A stretch of DNA of 64,000 bases from Azospirillum soli (lineage in GTDB: Bacteria; Pseudomonadota; Alphaproteobacteria; Azospirillales; Azospirillaceae): the NCBI RefSeq assembly GCF_017876165.1, contig NZ_JAGINQ010000005.1, forward strand, positions 248,001 through 312,000, in the 5' to 3' direction. The position numbers were made by a program, and so were the translations under genes. Shown here one piece after another: positions 24,935 through 32,929 of the stretch. How positions within the stretch are numbered: position 1 is the stretch's first letter; each line of letters opens with the position of its first letter. Under the pieces are notes generated by a model that was not told the DNA's origin, did no database searches, and was given only the letters and a program-made list of their open reading frames with translations.

Positions 24935-25953
24935 CCGATCCGACCATTCACGTCTCCTTCCCCATGGCGCCGGACCGATATCCGGCGACGCATCACTGGC
25001 ACGCGCAGCTCAGCCATTTCGTCTATGGGGCGCTAACGAAGGAGTTCGGGGCGCGGGCGGTCTTCGCTCCGTGGGACGCGCCGCTGGAGCCAAAGGGACG
25101 CGACGTGCTCGTCTCCTTCCTGCCGCACCCGGCGCTGAAGGGGTGGAAGCGCTCCGTCGTCGTGGAGAATTCCAACTTCGACGTGGACAAGTGGCGGTTC
25201 GGGGCCTTCCGGCGCTTCGGGCTGAACGCGCCACTGGACCCGGTGTCGGAGACCTACCGCTGGCTAGAACAGCAGTTCGCGCTGGTGGTGCTGAGCAACG
25301 ACGTGGCGATCCGGCGCGTCCAGGGGCGCGACCCGCTGGTGGCCGACTGCCACGACCATCTGGCGGCGAGCACCCGGCACCTGTCGGTGCACCCGCACCC
25401 CATCGACAAGCCGGAGTTCTCGCGCCTTTACGGTCAGTTCCCGACGCCGCCCAAGGTGCGGATGCTGGTCTACCATGGCGGGCTGCGCAAGAACTCGGCC
25501 GAATTGATCGCCGCGCTGCGGGAGTTGGGCTTGCAGGAGAACACCGACTTCAGCGTGGCGCCCCACATCGCCAAGGAGCGGGCGGACCTGCTGGCCTTCC
25601 TGCGCCAGCATTTCCTGATCGTCGCCAACACCTCCTTCAACGAGACCGGCCCGATCAACATGATCGAGTATCTGCTGTCCGGCCACCTGATCTACGGGCA
25701 TGACGACTGGTGGGAAGGGGCGGGGAACGAGCGGTTCCGCTGGTCCTACGACCCGGCGCGGATGGAGGCGAACCGGGCGAACCTGCGCCACATCTTCCAC
25801 GAGATGGGGCCGGACGGCGTCGCCGCCGAGCGCGACCGGGTGTGGAAAGCCTTCATGGAACGCACCGACAACGAATGGTCCGCCGTGCTGGACCTGCTCT
25901 GCGCACGGGTGGCGGAGCTGCTGGACTCCGATCATCCGGGGGCGGTGGCGTAA
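24931..25953 (+). CDS. Unrecognised protein in the glycosyltransferase group, possible glycosyltransferase
   Basis: About 340 residues, no signal peptide or membrane helix. I do not recognise the family. The GTG at 24931 overlaps the previous TGA as GTGA and follows AAAGGG by nine bases; the in-frame ATG at 24922 is too close to that site. Visible blocks are HWHAQLSHFVYGALTKEFGARAVFAP, DVLVSFLP, ENSNFDVDKWRFGAF, LVVLSNDVA, VYHGGLRKNSAELI and a C-terminal VANTSFNETGPINMIEYLLSG. The last resembles the E-x-P/N-x-x-E acceptor region of GT-B enzymes, where residues before an Asn-Glu element bind the nucleotide sugar. A role as a third glycosyltransferase is inferred from this and from tight coupling to GT9. 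Confidence 0.7.
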   Translation: MTDPTIHVSFPMAPDRYPATHHWHAQLSHFVYGALTKEFGARAVFAPWDAPLEPKGRDVLVSFLPHPALKGWKRSVVVENSNFDVDKWRFGAFRRFGLNAPLDPVSETYRWLEQQFALVVLSNDVAIRRVQGRDPLVADCHDHLAASTRHLSVHPHPIDKPEFSRLYGQFPTPPKVRMLVYHGGLRKNSAELIAALRELGLQENTDFSVAPHIAKERADLLAFLRQHFLIVANTSFNETGPINMIEYLLSGHLIYGHDDWWEGAGNERFRWSYDPARMEANRANLRHIFHEMGPDGVAAERDRVWKAFMERTDNEWSAVLDLLCARVAELLDSDHPGAVA

Positions 25954-26026
25954 ACGCTCTCCGGTATCGGCCTTCAGGGTGCCCGTGCTACTAAGGGGCG
26001 AACCGGAACGCGGGGGAGACGACGCC

Positions 26027-26893
26027 ATGCCGATCGCCGAGGAAATCGGCCTGCTGCGCTACAACAGCCTGCCGACGCTGTGCGCGCACGCGCTGGACCT
26101 CCCCGAGGACTATTACCTCCGCGAGGGCGTCAGCCGGCTTCACGCGCACGACCGGTTGAACGTGGACGCCATGAAGCCCGGCGATCTGGTCTTCGTGAAG
26201 ACGGACGGGCTTTCGGCCTTCACCAACGCCCTGCCCCACATCAAGGTGCCCTTCGGGCTGGTGACCGGCGTCAGTTCCACCACGCCGGCGGAGTTCGCTG
26301 GATTGGTGGAGGACGAGCGGATCCTGTCGTGGAGCGGCCCCAACCTGCCGCTCTGGTCGGAGAAGATCCTTCAGGTGCCCATCGGTTTCTCGGAGCGGGA
26401 ACGGCCGCACGGCGACCAGACGGCGATCCTGGCGTCGGTGGGCGGCCTGCCCTGGGACGAGCGGCCGATCGACATCCTGCTGACCTCCATGTCCGACACC
26501 TCGCCGGAGCGGCACGGGATTCCGCTGGACGGGGTCCATCGCTGCGCGGATCGGCTGAGTTATGCAGACTACCTGAAGTTGCTGGGCCAGTCCCGCTACG
26601 TCATCTGCCCGCGCGGCAAAGGGGTGGATACGTTGCGCTTCTGGGAGACGCTGGCGGTTGGGGCCGTACCCATCGTCCGGACCAGCCTGCTCGACCCGCT
26701 CTATGCGGAGTGCGGCGCCATCATCGTGGAGGACTGGGCGGAGATCACCGAGCGCGTGCGAACGCACCAGGGCGGGCCGGAGTTCCGCGAGCGGGCGCTG
26801 ACCGCGTTCGAGAGCCGGTCGGGAATTTTTTTCACGTCCCATTGGGGCGAGCGCATCCGCGAGCATCACGGGCGGCTGATGGCGGCGGGATAA
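26027..26893 (+). CDS. Exostosin-like (GT47-type) protein
   Basis: About 288 residues. The C-terminal SRYVICPRGKGVDTLRFWETLAVGAVPIVRTSLLDPLY closely follows the exostosin/GT47 pattern (FxLxPxGxGxxxxRfwEal.aGxiPVi). Upstream are LPHIKVPFGLVTGVSS and ILSWSGPNLPLWSEKILQVPIGF. ATG 26027 follows GGGGGAG; the open frame begins further upstream at 25700 as a shadow of the previous gene. It is 73 bases after the unrecognised gene and its last 28 bases overlap the SGNH gene on the other strand. A sugar transfer role in an exopolysaccharide, LPS or glycoprotein is inferred. Confidence 0.75.
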   Translation: MPIAEEIGLLRYNSLPTLCAHALDLPEDYYLREGVSRLHAHDRLNVDAMKPGDLVFVKTDGLSAFTNALPHIKVPFGLVTGVSSTTPAEFAGLVEDERILSWSGPNLPLWSEKILQVPIGFSERERPHGDQTAILASVGGLPWDERPIDILLTSMSDTSPERHGIPLDGVHRCADRLSYADYLKLLGQSRYVICPRGKGVDTLRFWETLAVGAVPIVRTSLLDPLYAECGAIIVEDWAEITERVRTHQGGPEFRERALTAFESRSGIFFTSHWGERIREHHGRLMAAG

Positions 26894-27831
26894 GGCAGCT
26901 CAACCTGTTCTGGGCGGGCGTCGACGCTGCGCATGGAGTGCAGAGCCTCGGCGATGCGGTCGAGGAGCCAAGCGGAATAGGCCTCCCGCCCCTCTTCCGT
27001 CAGGTGGACGTAGTCGCAGTAGCGGGCGTCGGACTGGAGGGAAACGGGAAAGCGCCACAGCGCCATGGCGGAATCCCGCTCGACGCGGGCCAGCGCGTCG
27101 GGGCGGTAGTCGCGGCCGGTGCCGTGCTGGCGGGCCTCCCAGTTGGAACGGCTGCGCAGTTGGATGACCGCCACCTGGGTGCCCTGGGCCTTCGCCCGTT
27201 CGATGAAGCGGCGGGCGCGGTCGTAGGCGGGCGAGTCCGCCGCGAACAGCATCTCGCGGGTCACGTTCGCCTCGAACCGGTCCAGACGGGCGGGGTCGTG
27301 ATCCCAGGCGGGTTCGCCACGGCGGCCGCAGGGCTTGCCCAACTGGTGCTCCACCTCGTCGCGATGATAGGGGCGGCCGCGCGCCACCACGTCCAGCGTG
27401 TCGCGCAGGTAGTAGTGATAAAACGGCAGGGTGCGCCGTTCCTTGAACAGAAGGTCGATCTCCAGCAGCATCAGCCTCGGCCGTAGGGCCAGCAGGTCGT
27501 CGAGGAACGGCGCGAAATCGCTGAACTGGCCGGAGTTATGGACGATCCGCAGCAGGCGCAGGTTGGGGATGCCGCGCTCCGCACCGAGCACCGCCATATC
27601 CGCCTCGTCCAGCGTTGCGTGCCGCAGGCGGGAGGCGCCGAGGGCGACGACGATGGTGGCGTTCGGGTCCTTGGCGGCCTGTTCGGCGACGGTAGCGATG
27701 CGGGCGCGGTTGTAGTGGATGAAGGGGCGTTCGGACAGGTGGAAGCCGATCACGCTCGTGGCGATCAGCATCGCCAGGATCGCCACGGCAAGCATCCACA
27801 CGGTCAGCGGCGGTCCCCGGTGCCTCTTCAT
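26866..27831 (-). CDS. SGNH-hydrolase-like membrane-anchored protein (DltD-like role)
   Basis: A 321-residue protein with one N-terminal membrane anchor (residues 9-31) and the remainder outside the cytoplasm. SGNH signatures are the nucleophile block VVALGASRLRH (S67) and the C-terminal DYVHLTEEG, with Asp 273 and His 276 as D-x-x-H. In Dlt, alginate and other acylation systems such a protein works with an MBOAT to place the acyl group on the extracellular polymer. It is the last gene of a minus-strand operon with two AMP-ligases, a microprotein and MBOAT. I do not claim sequence homology to DltD beyond fold and architecture. Confidence 0.8.
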   Translation of the reverse strand: MKRHRGPPLTVWMLAVAILAMLIATSVIGFHLSERPFIHYNRARIATVAEQAAKDPNATIVVALGASRLRHATLDEADMAVLGAERGIPNLRLLRIVHNSGQFSDFAPFLDDLLALRPRLMLLEIDLLFKERRTLPFYHYYLRDTLDVVARGRPYHRDEVEHQLGKPCGRRGEPAWDHDPARLDRFEANVTREMLFAADSPAYDRARRFIERAKAQGTQVAVIQLRSRSNWEARQHGTGRDYRPDALARVERDSAMALWRFPVSLQSDARYCDYVHLTEEGREAYSAWLLDRIAEALHSMRSVDARPEQVELPYPAAISRP

Positions 27832-27847
27832 CTCGCGTCACCCAATC

Positions 27848-29674
27848 TTATGCCGCCAGCTTGCCCCGCACGATCCGCTCCACGTCGCCGAGCGACCCCA
27901 TGCTCATGATGTCCTTGGGCGCCAGCCGGATGCCGAGCGCGCATTCCAGCGCGTTGGTCAGTTCCATGTGCGCGTAGGAATCCCAGCCCGCCGTGTTCTC
28001 CGGCGTGGAGGCCGGCGACAGGTCTGCGGCGGAGGTTTTGAAACAGCGCGCGGCGATGACGTAGACCTCCGCCGCCGGGTCGGGCGCGGGGGCTTGGCTG
28101 CGGGCCTTCAGAACGTGGCTTTTCAGGGCGTTCAGCACGGGCTTACCGGCCGGGCCGCGCGGAAACTCGGGGAGGACGTGGATTTCGGCGGGAAGGCTCT
28201 CCGGCGCAATCAAACTGCGGCAATGCTCGATCAGGGCGGAGGGAGCGATGGGGGTGCGGAGGGTTACGCAGGCGGCGACCGTCTCTCCCCACACCGGATC
28301 GGGAAGGCTGAAGGTCGCGGCGTCGACCACCTCCGGGTGGGATTTCAGGGCGGCGTTGACCTTTTCCGGATAGACGTTGATGCCGCCCTTAATAATGACG
28401 CTCTTCTTGCGCCCGACGATGGCGTAGCAGCCGGTGTCATCCATAGTTGCGAGGTCGCCGGTGTGCAGCCAGCCGTCGCGCAGCGCCTCGGTCGTGGCCT
28501 CCAAGTTGCGAAAATAGCCGGGCATCACATGGGGGCCGCGCAGCAGAAGTTCGCCCACTTGGCCGGGCGAAAGGTCGTTGCCGGCCTCGTCCACGATGCG
28601 GCACTCGCAATCGACCGGCTTGCCGATGGTCCCATAGCGGTGGCTAGCGTCGTCAGGACCGGCGTAGAGGGAGCCCGAGACCGTCTCCGTCAGGCCGTAG
28701 ACGTTGACGATGCGGGTGCCGAAGCGGTCCTCGAACCGGCGCCACAGCCCCTCGTCCAGGTAGCCGGCCAGTGAGACGATGAAGCGGAAATCGCCGGTGC
28801 GGAACATGGCGCGGTCGGCGTCGCCCAGCCGCTCGATCAGAGCGAGGACGGTGGGCACGGTGACGAGGTGCGTGATGCGGTGCCGGGCAATCCAGTCGGC
28901 CAGCGTGCCGATCTGCTGGATGGAAAAGGGACCCGGCCGGTACAACGTCCCGCCGGATAGCAACGCGCACATCGGCCCTTCGACCAGCCCGTCGGTGTGG
29001 TGGAGCGGCAGCTGGTTCAGGATGCGGGCGTTCGGGTCGTAGCCGTAAACGCGGTTCAGCGTAGAAATGTGGGCGAACAGGTTGCCATGGGTGATCTCCA
29101 CGCCCTTCGGGTTCGAGGTGGTGCCGGAGGTGAAGAGGATGTAGGCGCGGGTGTCGTCGGGGAGCGTGCCGGGGAGGTCCCGCGCCGGGGCGTGGTCCTT
29201 GAGCAGGGCGGGATAGCCGGTTTTGTCCGCCAGCAGGCGGCCAAGCAGGCCCCGCCGCTCCTCCTCCGGGTGCAGGGTGAGGAACACGCCGCCGTCGCGC
29301 AGGACATCGCGGGCCTCGGCGGCGGCCGGGTGGCCGGCGTCGATCATCAAGCCGTGCGCGTCGGCGGCACGGATGAGCTTATTCAACTCGTCGGCCGGAG
29401 CGGCGGGATCGGCGACGACGGCGGTGACGCCGGTGCGGATCATCGCGATCAGCAGGGTGATGACGTGCCGGTCGTCACGGCTGGCGATCACCACGCGGGC
29501 GCCGGGGGCGAGATTCCGGGCACGGAAGAACGAGGCGAGGCGACGCACGCGGTCGAACAGATCGCCGTAGCGCAGGACTTGCTCACCCTGGAGGAAGATC
29601 CGCTGGGGGTCCACCGTCGCTTCGATCCGGTCGAGCGCGGCCGGGAAAGGGGACAGTGCGTCAGAATCCGTCAT
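27848..29674 (-). CDS. AMP-forming acyl/amino-acid ligase fused to C-terminal acyl carrier protein (DltA-DltC-like)
   Basis: A 608-residue two-domain enzyme. Residues about 10-510 are an AMP-binding ligase: AYILFTSGTTSNPKGVEITH, VYGLTETVSG, GWLHTGDLATMDD, GRKKSVIIKGGINVYPEKV and catalytic Lys in FPRGPAGKPV. Residues about 525-608 are a carrier domain; GWDSYAHMEL places the phosphopantetheine Ser at about 566. The ligase would activate a carboxylate and load its own carrier, as DltA loads DltC, but as one polypeptide. Substrate (D-Ala, other amino acid or fatty/short acid) is not predictable here. The start overlaps the preceding gene by 14 bases, with GGAGGA upstream. Confidence 0.88.
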   Translation of the reverse strand: MTDSDALSPFPAALDRIEATVDPQRIFLQGEQVLRYGDLFDRVRRLASFFRARNLAPGARVVIASRDDRHVITLLIAMIRTGVTAVVADPAAPADELNKLIRAADAHGLMIDAGHPAAAEARDVLRDGGVFLTLHPEEERRGLLGRLLADKTGYPALLKDHAPARDLPGTLPDDTRAYILFTSGTTSNPKGVEITHGNLFAHISTLNRVYGYDPNARILNQLPLHHTDGLVEGPMCALLSGGTLYRPGPFSIQQIGTLADWIARHRITHLVTVPTVLALIERLGDADRAMFRTGDFRFIVSLAGYLDEGLWRRFEDRFGTRIVNVYGLTETVSGSLYAGPDDASHRYGTIGKPVDCECRIVDEAGNDLSPGQVGELLLRGPHVMPGYFRNLEATTEALRDGWLHTGDLATMDDTGCYAIVGRKKSVIIKGGINVYPEKVNAALKSHPEVVDAATFSLPDPVWGETVAACVTLRTPIAPSALIEHCRSLIAPESLPAEIHVLPEFPRGPAGKPVLNALKSHVLKARSQAPAPDPAAEVYVIAARCFKTSAADLSPASTPENTAGWDSYAHMELTNALECALGIRLAPKDIMSMGSLGDVERIVRGKLAA

Positions 29675-31409
29675 CGGAAAGGAAGTCCTCCGTGAGTTTG
29701 TGCTTCAGCACCTTGCCGTTGGCGCCGCGCGGGAAGTCCGCGAGAACATGCAGGTCGCGCGGTGCGGTGCGGGGGCCGAGCTGCTCTGCCAGCCGGACTT
29801 TCAGGCGGGGAATGGTTTGGGCCGCGTCGGCGTTGGCGGTCAGGCGGACGAAGACGGTCAGGCGTTCGTCGCCGCGCGCGTCGCGGGTGCCGCAGACGGC
29901 GGCTTCCTCCACGGCGGGGTCTTCCTCCAGCAGACGCTCGACGGCGCCGAGGGCCAGCAGGTCGCCGCGCGCGGTCTTGATGATGTCGCGGCGGCGGCCG
30001 ACCAGAACGATGTGCCCGTCCGGTCGCCGCACCGCGAGGTCACCGGTGTAGAGCCAGCCGTCCCGCAGCATGGTCGCCGTCAGGTCGGGGCGGCGGTGAT
30101 AGCCGGCCATCAGGTTGGCGCTGTGGACGAGCAGTTCGCCGGCCTCGTCATCAGCAAGGATACGGCCGTCTTCGGCAACGATCTGGCAGACGGCGCCGGC
30201 TGGCGTGCCGATGGAATCTTGCGCCCGGTCGGCATCGGCAGGGGCGACCAGGGTGCAGGCGCCGCAGGTCTCCGTCAGGCCGTAGTAGTTGAGGACCGGA
30301 GCGCCGGTGATGGAGCGGATGGCGGCGGAAAGCTCCGGCGACAGGTCGGCGGCGGTCGAGAGGATCAGGCGTAGCGGGCCGAAGGCTCCGGGTTCCAAGC
30401 GGGCGGCCATACCGCTCAGCATCTTCAGGAAAGCGGGTACGGCGGAAAGGACGGTGACGCCACGGCGCTGGCACAGGTCGATGGCGCCGATGGGGTGCCG
30501 CCGCTCCCCCTCCCCCGCCAGCACGCAGGCGGCACCGGCCGCGACGGTGACGATCAGCGGGTTGCGCAGGCCGCTCATGGTGTGGAACTCGCCCAGGCTC
30601 AACAGGCGGTCCATGGGATTGAGGCCGTAGGAGCCGGCGAGCAGGCGGGCGCTGCGGGTCAGGGCGCCTTGCGACAGCTCCACACCCTTGGGCTCCCCCG
30701 TGGTGCCGGACGTGAAAAGAATGACGGCGATGTCGTCCTCGTCTGGCGGTGGGGGGAGGTCCGTGTCGGGAGGGAGGACGGGGGTGCCGAGGACCATGAC
30801 CGGAATGCCACCCGCATTAAAGGCTCCGGCGCGCGGGGTATCGGCGTAGACCAGGGCTGGCTGAGCAAGATCCAGGGCGCGGCGAACGGCGTCGGCGGGC
30901 GCGGCACTGTCCACGGGGGCGTAAATGATGCCAAGGCGGGTACAGGCCCAGAAGAGGAGAGCCGCATCGACGCTCGGGGCGGCGTGGGCGAGAAGACGGT
31001 CGCCGCGTGTCAGACCGGCGGCGGTGAGGTGGCGGGCAAGCACGTCCACCCGTTCGGCCGCTTCGGCGAATGTGAGGGACGGGGCGTCGTCGGAGGGGAT
31101 CAGCCAGGGCCGAAAGCCGAACGCCTGAACGGCGTCGGTCCAGAGGGACGTGAGCATGTCCGGCGGGGCGGGCGTTCCGGGGATCAGGCGGGCAAGGCCA
31201 TCAGCCAGAAGCGGGTTGAGGTGAACGGACAGTTCGGCTTGCGTCAGCCCCAGAGCTTCGGCGGTGCGGACGAGCGTCGCGCCGCGTTCGGCCCAGTGCA
31301 GGATCTGGCATTGGCGAGCCGTCAGGGCGCGCTTGACGTTCGGGCCACTCAGGATTGCGCGGTGCAGGTCCGCTTCAACACCGTCGGCGAGGGCAAGGGC
31401 TTCCGTCAT
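29661..31409 (-). CDS. AMP-forming ligase with an HTH-like N-terminal extension
   Basis: A 582-residue protein. Residues about 80-580 are an AMP-dependent ligase: VILFTSGTTGEPKGVELS, YYGLTETCGA, GWLYTGDLAVRRPDG and C-terminal PRGANGKVLKHKL. The usual G-x-x-I hinge segment is altered to RDIIKTARGDLLALGAVERLL. The first 70 residues instead resemble a LuxR-type helix-turn-helix: LTARQCQILHWAERGATLVRTAEALGLTQAELSVHL. Such fusions are rare. It is co-transcribed 11 bases after the DltX-like microprotein and overlaps the next ligase. A second ligase in a Dlt-like operon is not standard: it may load the carrier domain, activate a different group, or have a regulatory role. Confidence 0.85.
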   Translation of the reverse strand: MTEALALADGVEADLHRAILSGPNVKRALTARQCQILHWAERGATLVRTAEALGLTQAELSVHLNPLLADGLARLIPGTPAPPDMLTSLWTDAVQAFGFRPWLIPSDDAPSLTFAEAAERVDVLARHLTAAGLTRGDRLLAHAAPSVDAALLFWACTRLGIIYAPVDSAAPADAVRRALDLAQPALVYADTPRAGAFNAGGIPVMVLGTPVLPPDTDLPPPPDEDDIAVILFTSGTTGEPKGVELSQGALTRSARLLAGSYGLNPMDRLLSLGEFHTMSGLRNPLIVTVAAGAACVLAGEGERRHPIGAIDLCQRRGVTVLSAVPAFLKMLSGMAARLEPGAFGPLRLILSTAADLSPELSAAIRSITGAPVLNYYGLTETCGACTLVAPADADRAQDSIGTPAGAVCQIVAEDGRILADDEAGELLVHSANLMAGYHRRPDLTATMLRDGWLYTGDLAVRRPDGHIVLVGRRRDIIKTARGDLLALGAVERLLEEDPAVEEAAVCGTRDARGDERLTVFVRLTANADAAQTIPRLKVRLAEQLGPRTAPRDLHVLADFPRGANGKVLKHKLTEDFLSDDGF

Positions 31410-31420
31410 GGCGCCCCCGC

Positions 31421-31558
31421 CTACAGCTGGCCGTAGCGGAACGGCGCCTGATCGAGCAGCGCAAAGTAGACGATCAGGACGACCAGGAACACGTACCAGA
31501 GCGCCGTCAGGGGCACCGCCGCCCGTTCCCCCACCACGCGCGCAAGGAACCCATGCAT
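31421..31558 (-). CDS. DltX-like single-pass membrane microprotein, 45 residues
   Basis: A 45-residue open frame between MBOAT and the first ligase. Its ATG shares one base with the MBOAT stop (TGATG), and its TAG is 11 bases before the ligase start. Residues about 15-36 (VPLTALWYVFLVVLIVYFALL) form one membrane helix; the C-terminus ends PFRYGQL, an F-x-Y-x-x-hydrophobic tail. DltX of teichoic-acid D-alanylation has the same size, single helix, and aromatic C-terminal tail (FIYNEF in Firmicutes from memory), whose Tyr is reported to carry the acyl group. Size, topology, tail motif and position beside MBOAT together support the assignment. Confidence 0.75.
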   Translation of the reverse strand: MHGFLARVVGERAAVPLTALWYVFLVVLIVYFALLDQAPFRYGQL

Positions 31559-32721
31559 CACCAGGTCCCCGTGAAGATGGTCGCGTAGGCGCGCAGCATG
31601 TCTGGCATGGTCGCTTCCTTGATCAGGACGAAGCTGAGGATCACGAAGTTGAAGGTCAGTGCTACGGAGCCGCCCACGGCCAACCCTTGCGCGACGGGTC
31701 CGCGCAGCATCGGCAAGGCGGGCTTGGCGCGCTGGAACAGCTGCCACGCGACGATGCCCAGCCCGTGGTAGAGGCCCCAAAGCACGTAGCGCAGCGACAG
31801 TTCGTGCCACAGCGCGATGGCCAGCATGGTGGCGAGCGCGCCGAGCTGGACGTTGCGGGTGACCGCGACCACCGGCATGTAGACGTAGGCGCGGCACCAG
31901 CCGGACAGCGAGATGTGCCAGGACCGCCAGAATTCGGAGATGTTCCGGCGCAGGAAGGGCCAGTCGAAATTCTCGATCACCGAAAAGCCGAGCAGCAGGG
32001 CGAAGCCGATGGCGACGTTCGAATAGCCGGCGAACTGGAAATAGACGTTCAGCCCGAAGCGCAGGGCGTCGAGATAGGCGATCAGCGCCTCCCGCGACGG
32101 GTCGATTCCGGCGATCAGCGCCGGCAGCTTGGTCGAGGCGAACCAATTGCCGAGGATGACGATCTGCGCGTAGCCGTACAGGACCCGTTCAAGACCGCGC
32201 GAGAAGGTGTCGGCGTCCCAGCGGTGTTGGGAGAGGTCGTGCTGATAGTCGGGAAAGCGGTGAATGGGGCCGGCGAGCAGCGTCGGCAGGAAGAACAGGT
32301 AGCCGATGAAATCGCTAAAGCGATGCGGCGGCAGCGCGCCCTTGTAGTGCTCCAGCAGGTAATGGATGCAGCGGAAAGCGTAGTAGGACAGCCCCAGCGG
32401 CATGACGAGCCGGACCACCGCGCCCGTGTCATCGAAAGCCGCCCCAATGGTGAGGATGCCGGCCTTGTAGGCGACCAGCAAGGCGACGATGGCGAGCACC
32501 ATGGCGAAAATCGCCGGAGCCGGCCTGGGCGACAGGCGCGGCAGCCAGAAACACAGCACGGCCAGCACGGAAAGGACAACCGCCGACACCGGGGCGTGCA
32601 CGGTCAGAAAGGCAAGGGAAATTGCCGCCAGCACAAGATGCCGCACGCGCGACGGCGCCGCCCAGAACAGCGCCACGGTCCCGGCGAGCCATCCCAGCCA
32701 ATACAGCGAAACGACGCTCAT
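31558..32721 (-). CDS. MBOAT-family O-acyltransferase (DltB-like)
   Basis: A 387-residue polytopic protein of the membrane-bound O-acyltransferase family, with about ten helices. Signature elements are MPLGLSYYAFRCIHYLLE, FAGYSNVAIGFALLLGF, NISEFWRSWHISLSGWCRAYVYMP and the catalytic region LWHELSLRYVLWGLYHG (H306 invariant, H319 second). It moves an acyl or aminoacyl group from a cytosolic carrier across the membrane. It is first in the operon, with the microprotein start overlapping its stop. The combination with a carrier-fused ligase points to a DltB/PatA-like export acyltransferase rather than alginate acetylation, where the donor differs. Confidence 0.93.
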   Translation of the reverse strand: MSVVSLYWLGWLAGTVALFWAAPSRVRHLVLAAISLAFLTVHAPVSAVVLSVLAVLCFWLPRLSPRPAPAIFAMVLAIVALLVAYKAGILTIGAAFDDTGAVVRLVMPLGLSYYAFRCIHYLLEHYKGALPPHRFSDFIGYLFFLPTLLAGPIHRFPDYQHDLSQHRWDADTFSRGLERVLYGYAQIVILGNWFASTKLPALIAGIDPSREALIAYLDALRFGLNVYFQFAGYSNVAIGFALLLGFSVIENFDWPFLRRNISEFWRSWHISLSGWCRAYVYMPVVAVTRNVQLGALATMLAIALWHELSLRYVLWGLYHGLGIVAWQLFQRAKPALPMLRGPVAQGLAVGGSVALTFNFVILSFVLIKEATMPDMLRAYATIFTGTW

Positions 32722-32881
32722 TCGTTGGGCTCGCTCGTTCCATCAAGGCCCTTTGCTTGATCGGCTATAGATATTATGCAAACGGCACAGACCGGCTTCT
32801 CATATTCCGGCTTATTTCCTTGGGCTCGACCGGACGACCGGGAGGATAAGATCCGGCGCGAAGGGCCATCCCCAAATGCAA

Positions 32882-32906
32882 AACGGCCCCGCGAAGCGGG
32901 GCCGTT
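32882..32906 (-). terminator. Rho-independent terminator after the SDR gene
   Basis: Perfect 11-bp stem AACGGCCCCGC (32882-32892) and GCGGGGCCGTT (32896-32906) with a 3-base loop. On the minus strand it is followed by TTTT, 24 bases after the SDR stop, so it ends the branched-chain catabolic transcript. Confidence 0.85.
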
Positions 32907-32929
32907 CGTCATAGAAGGTGCTGAAACCG

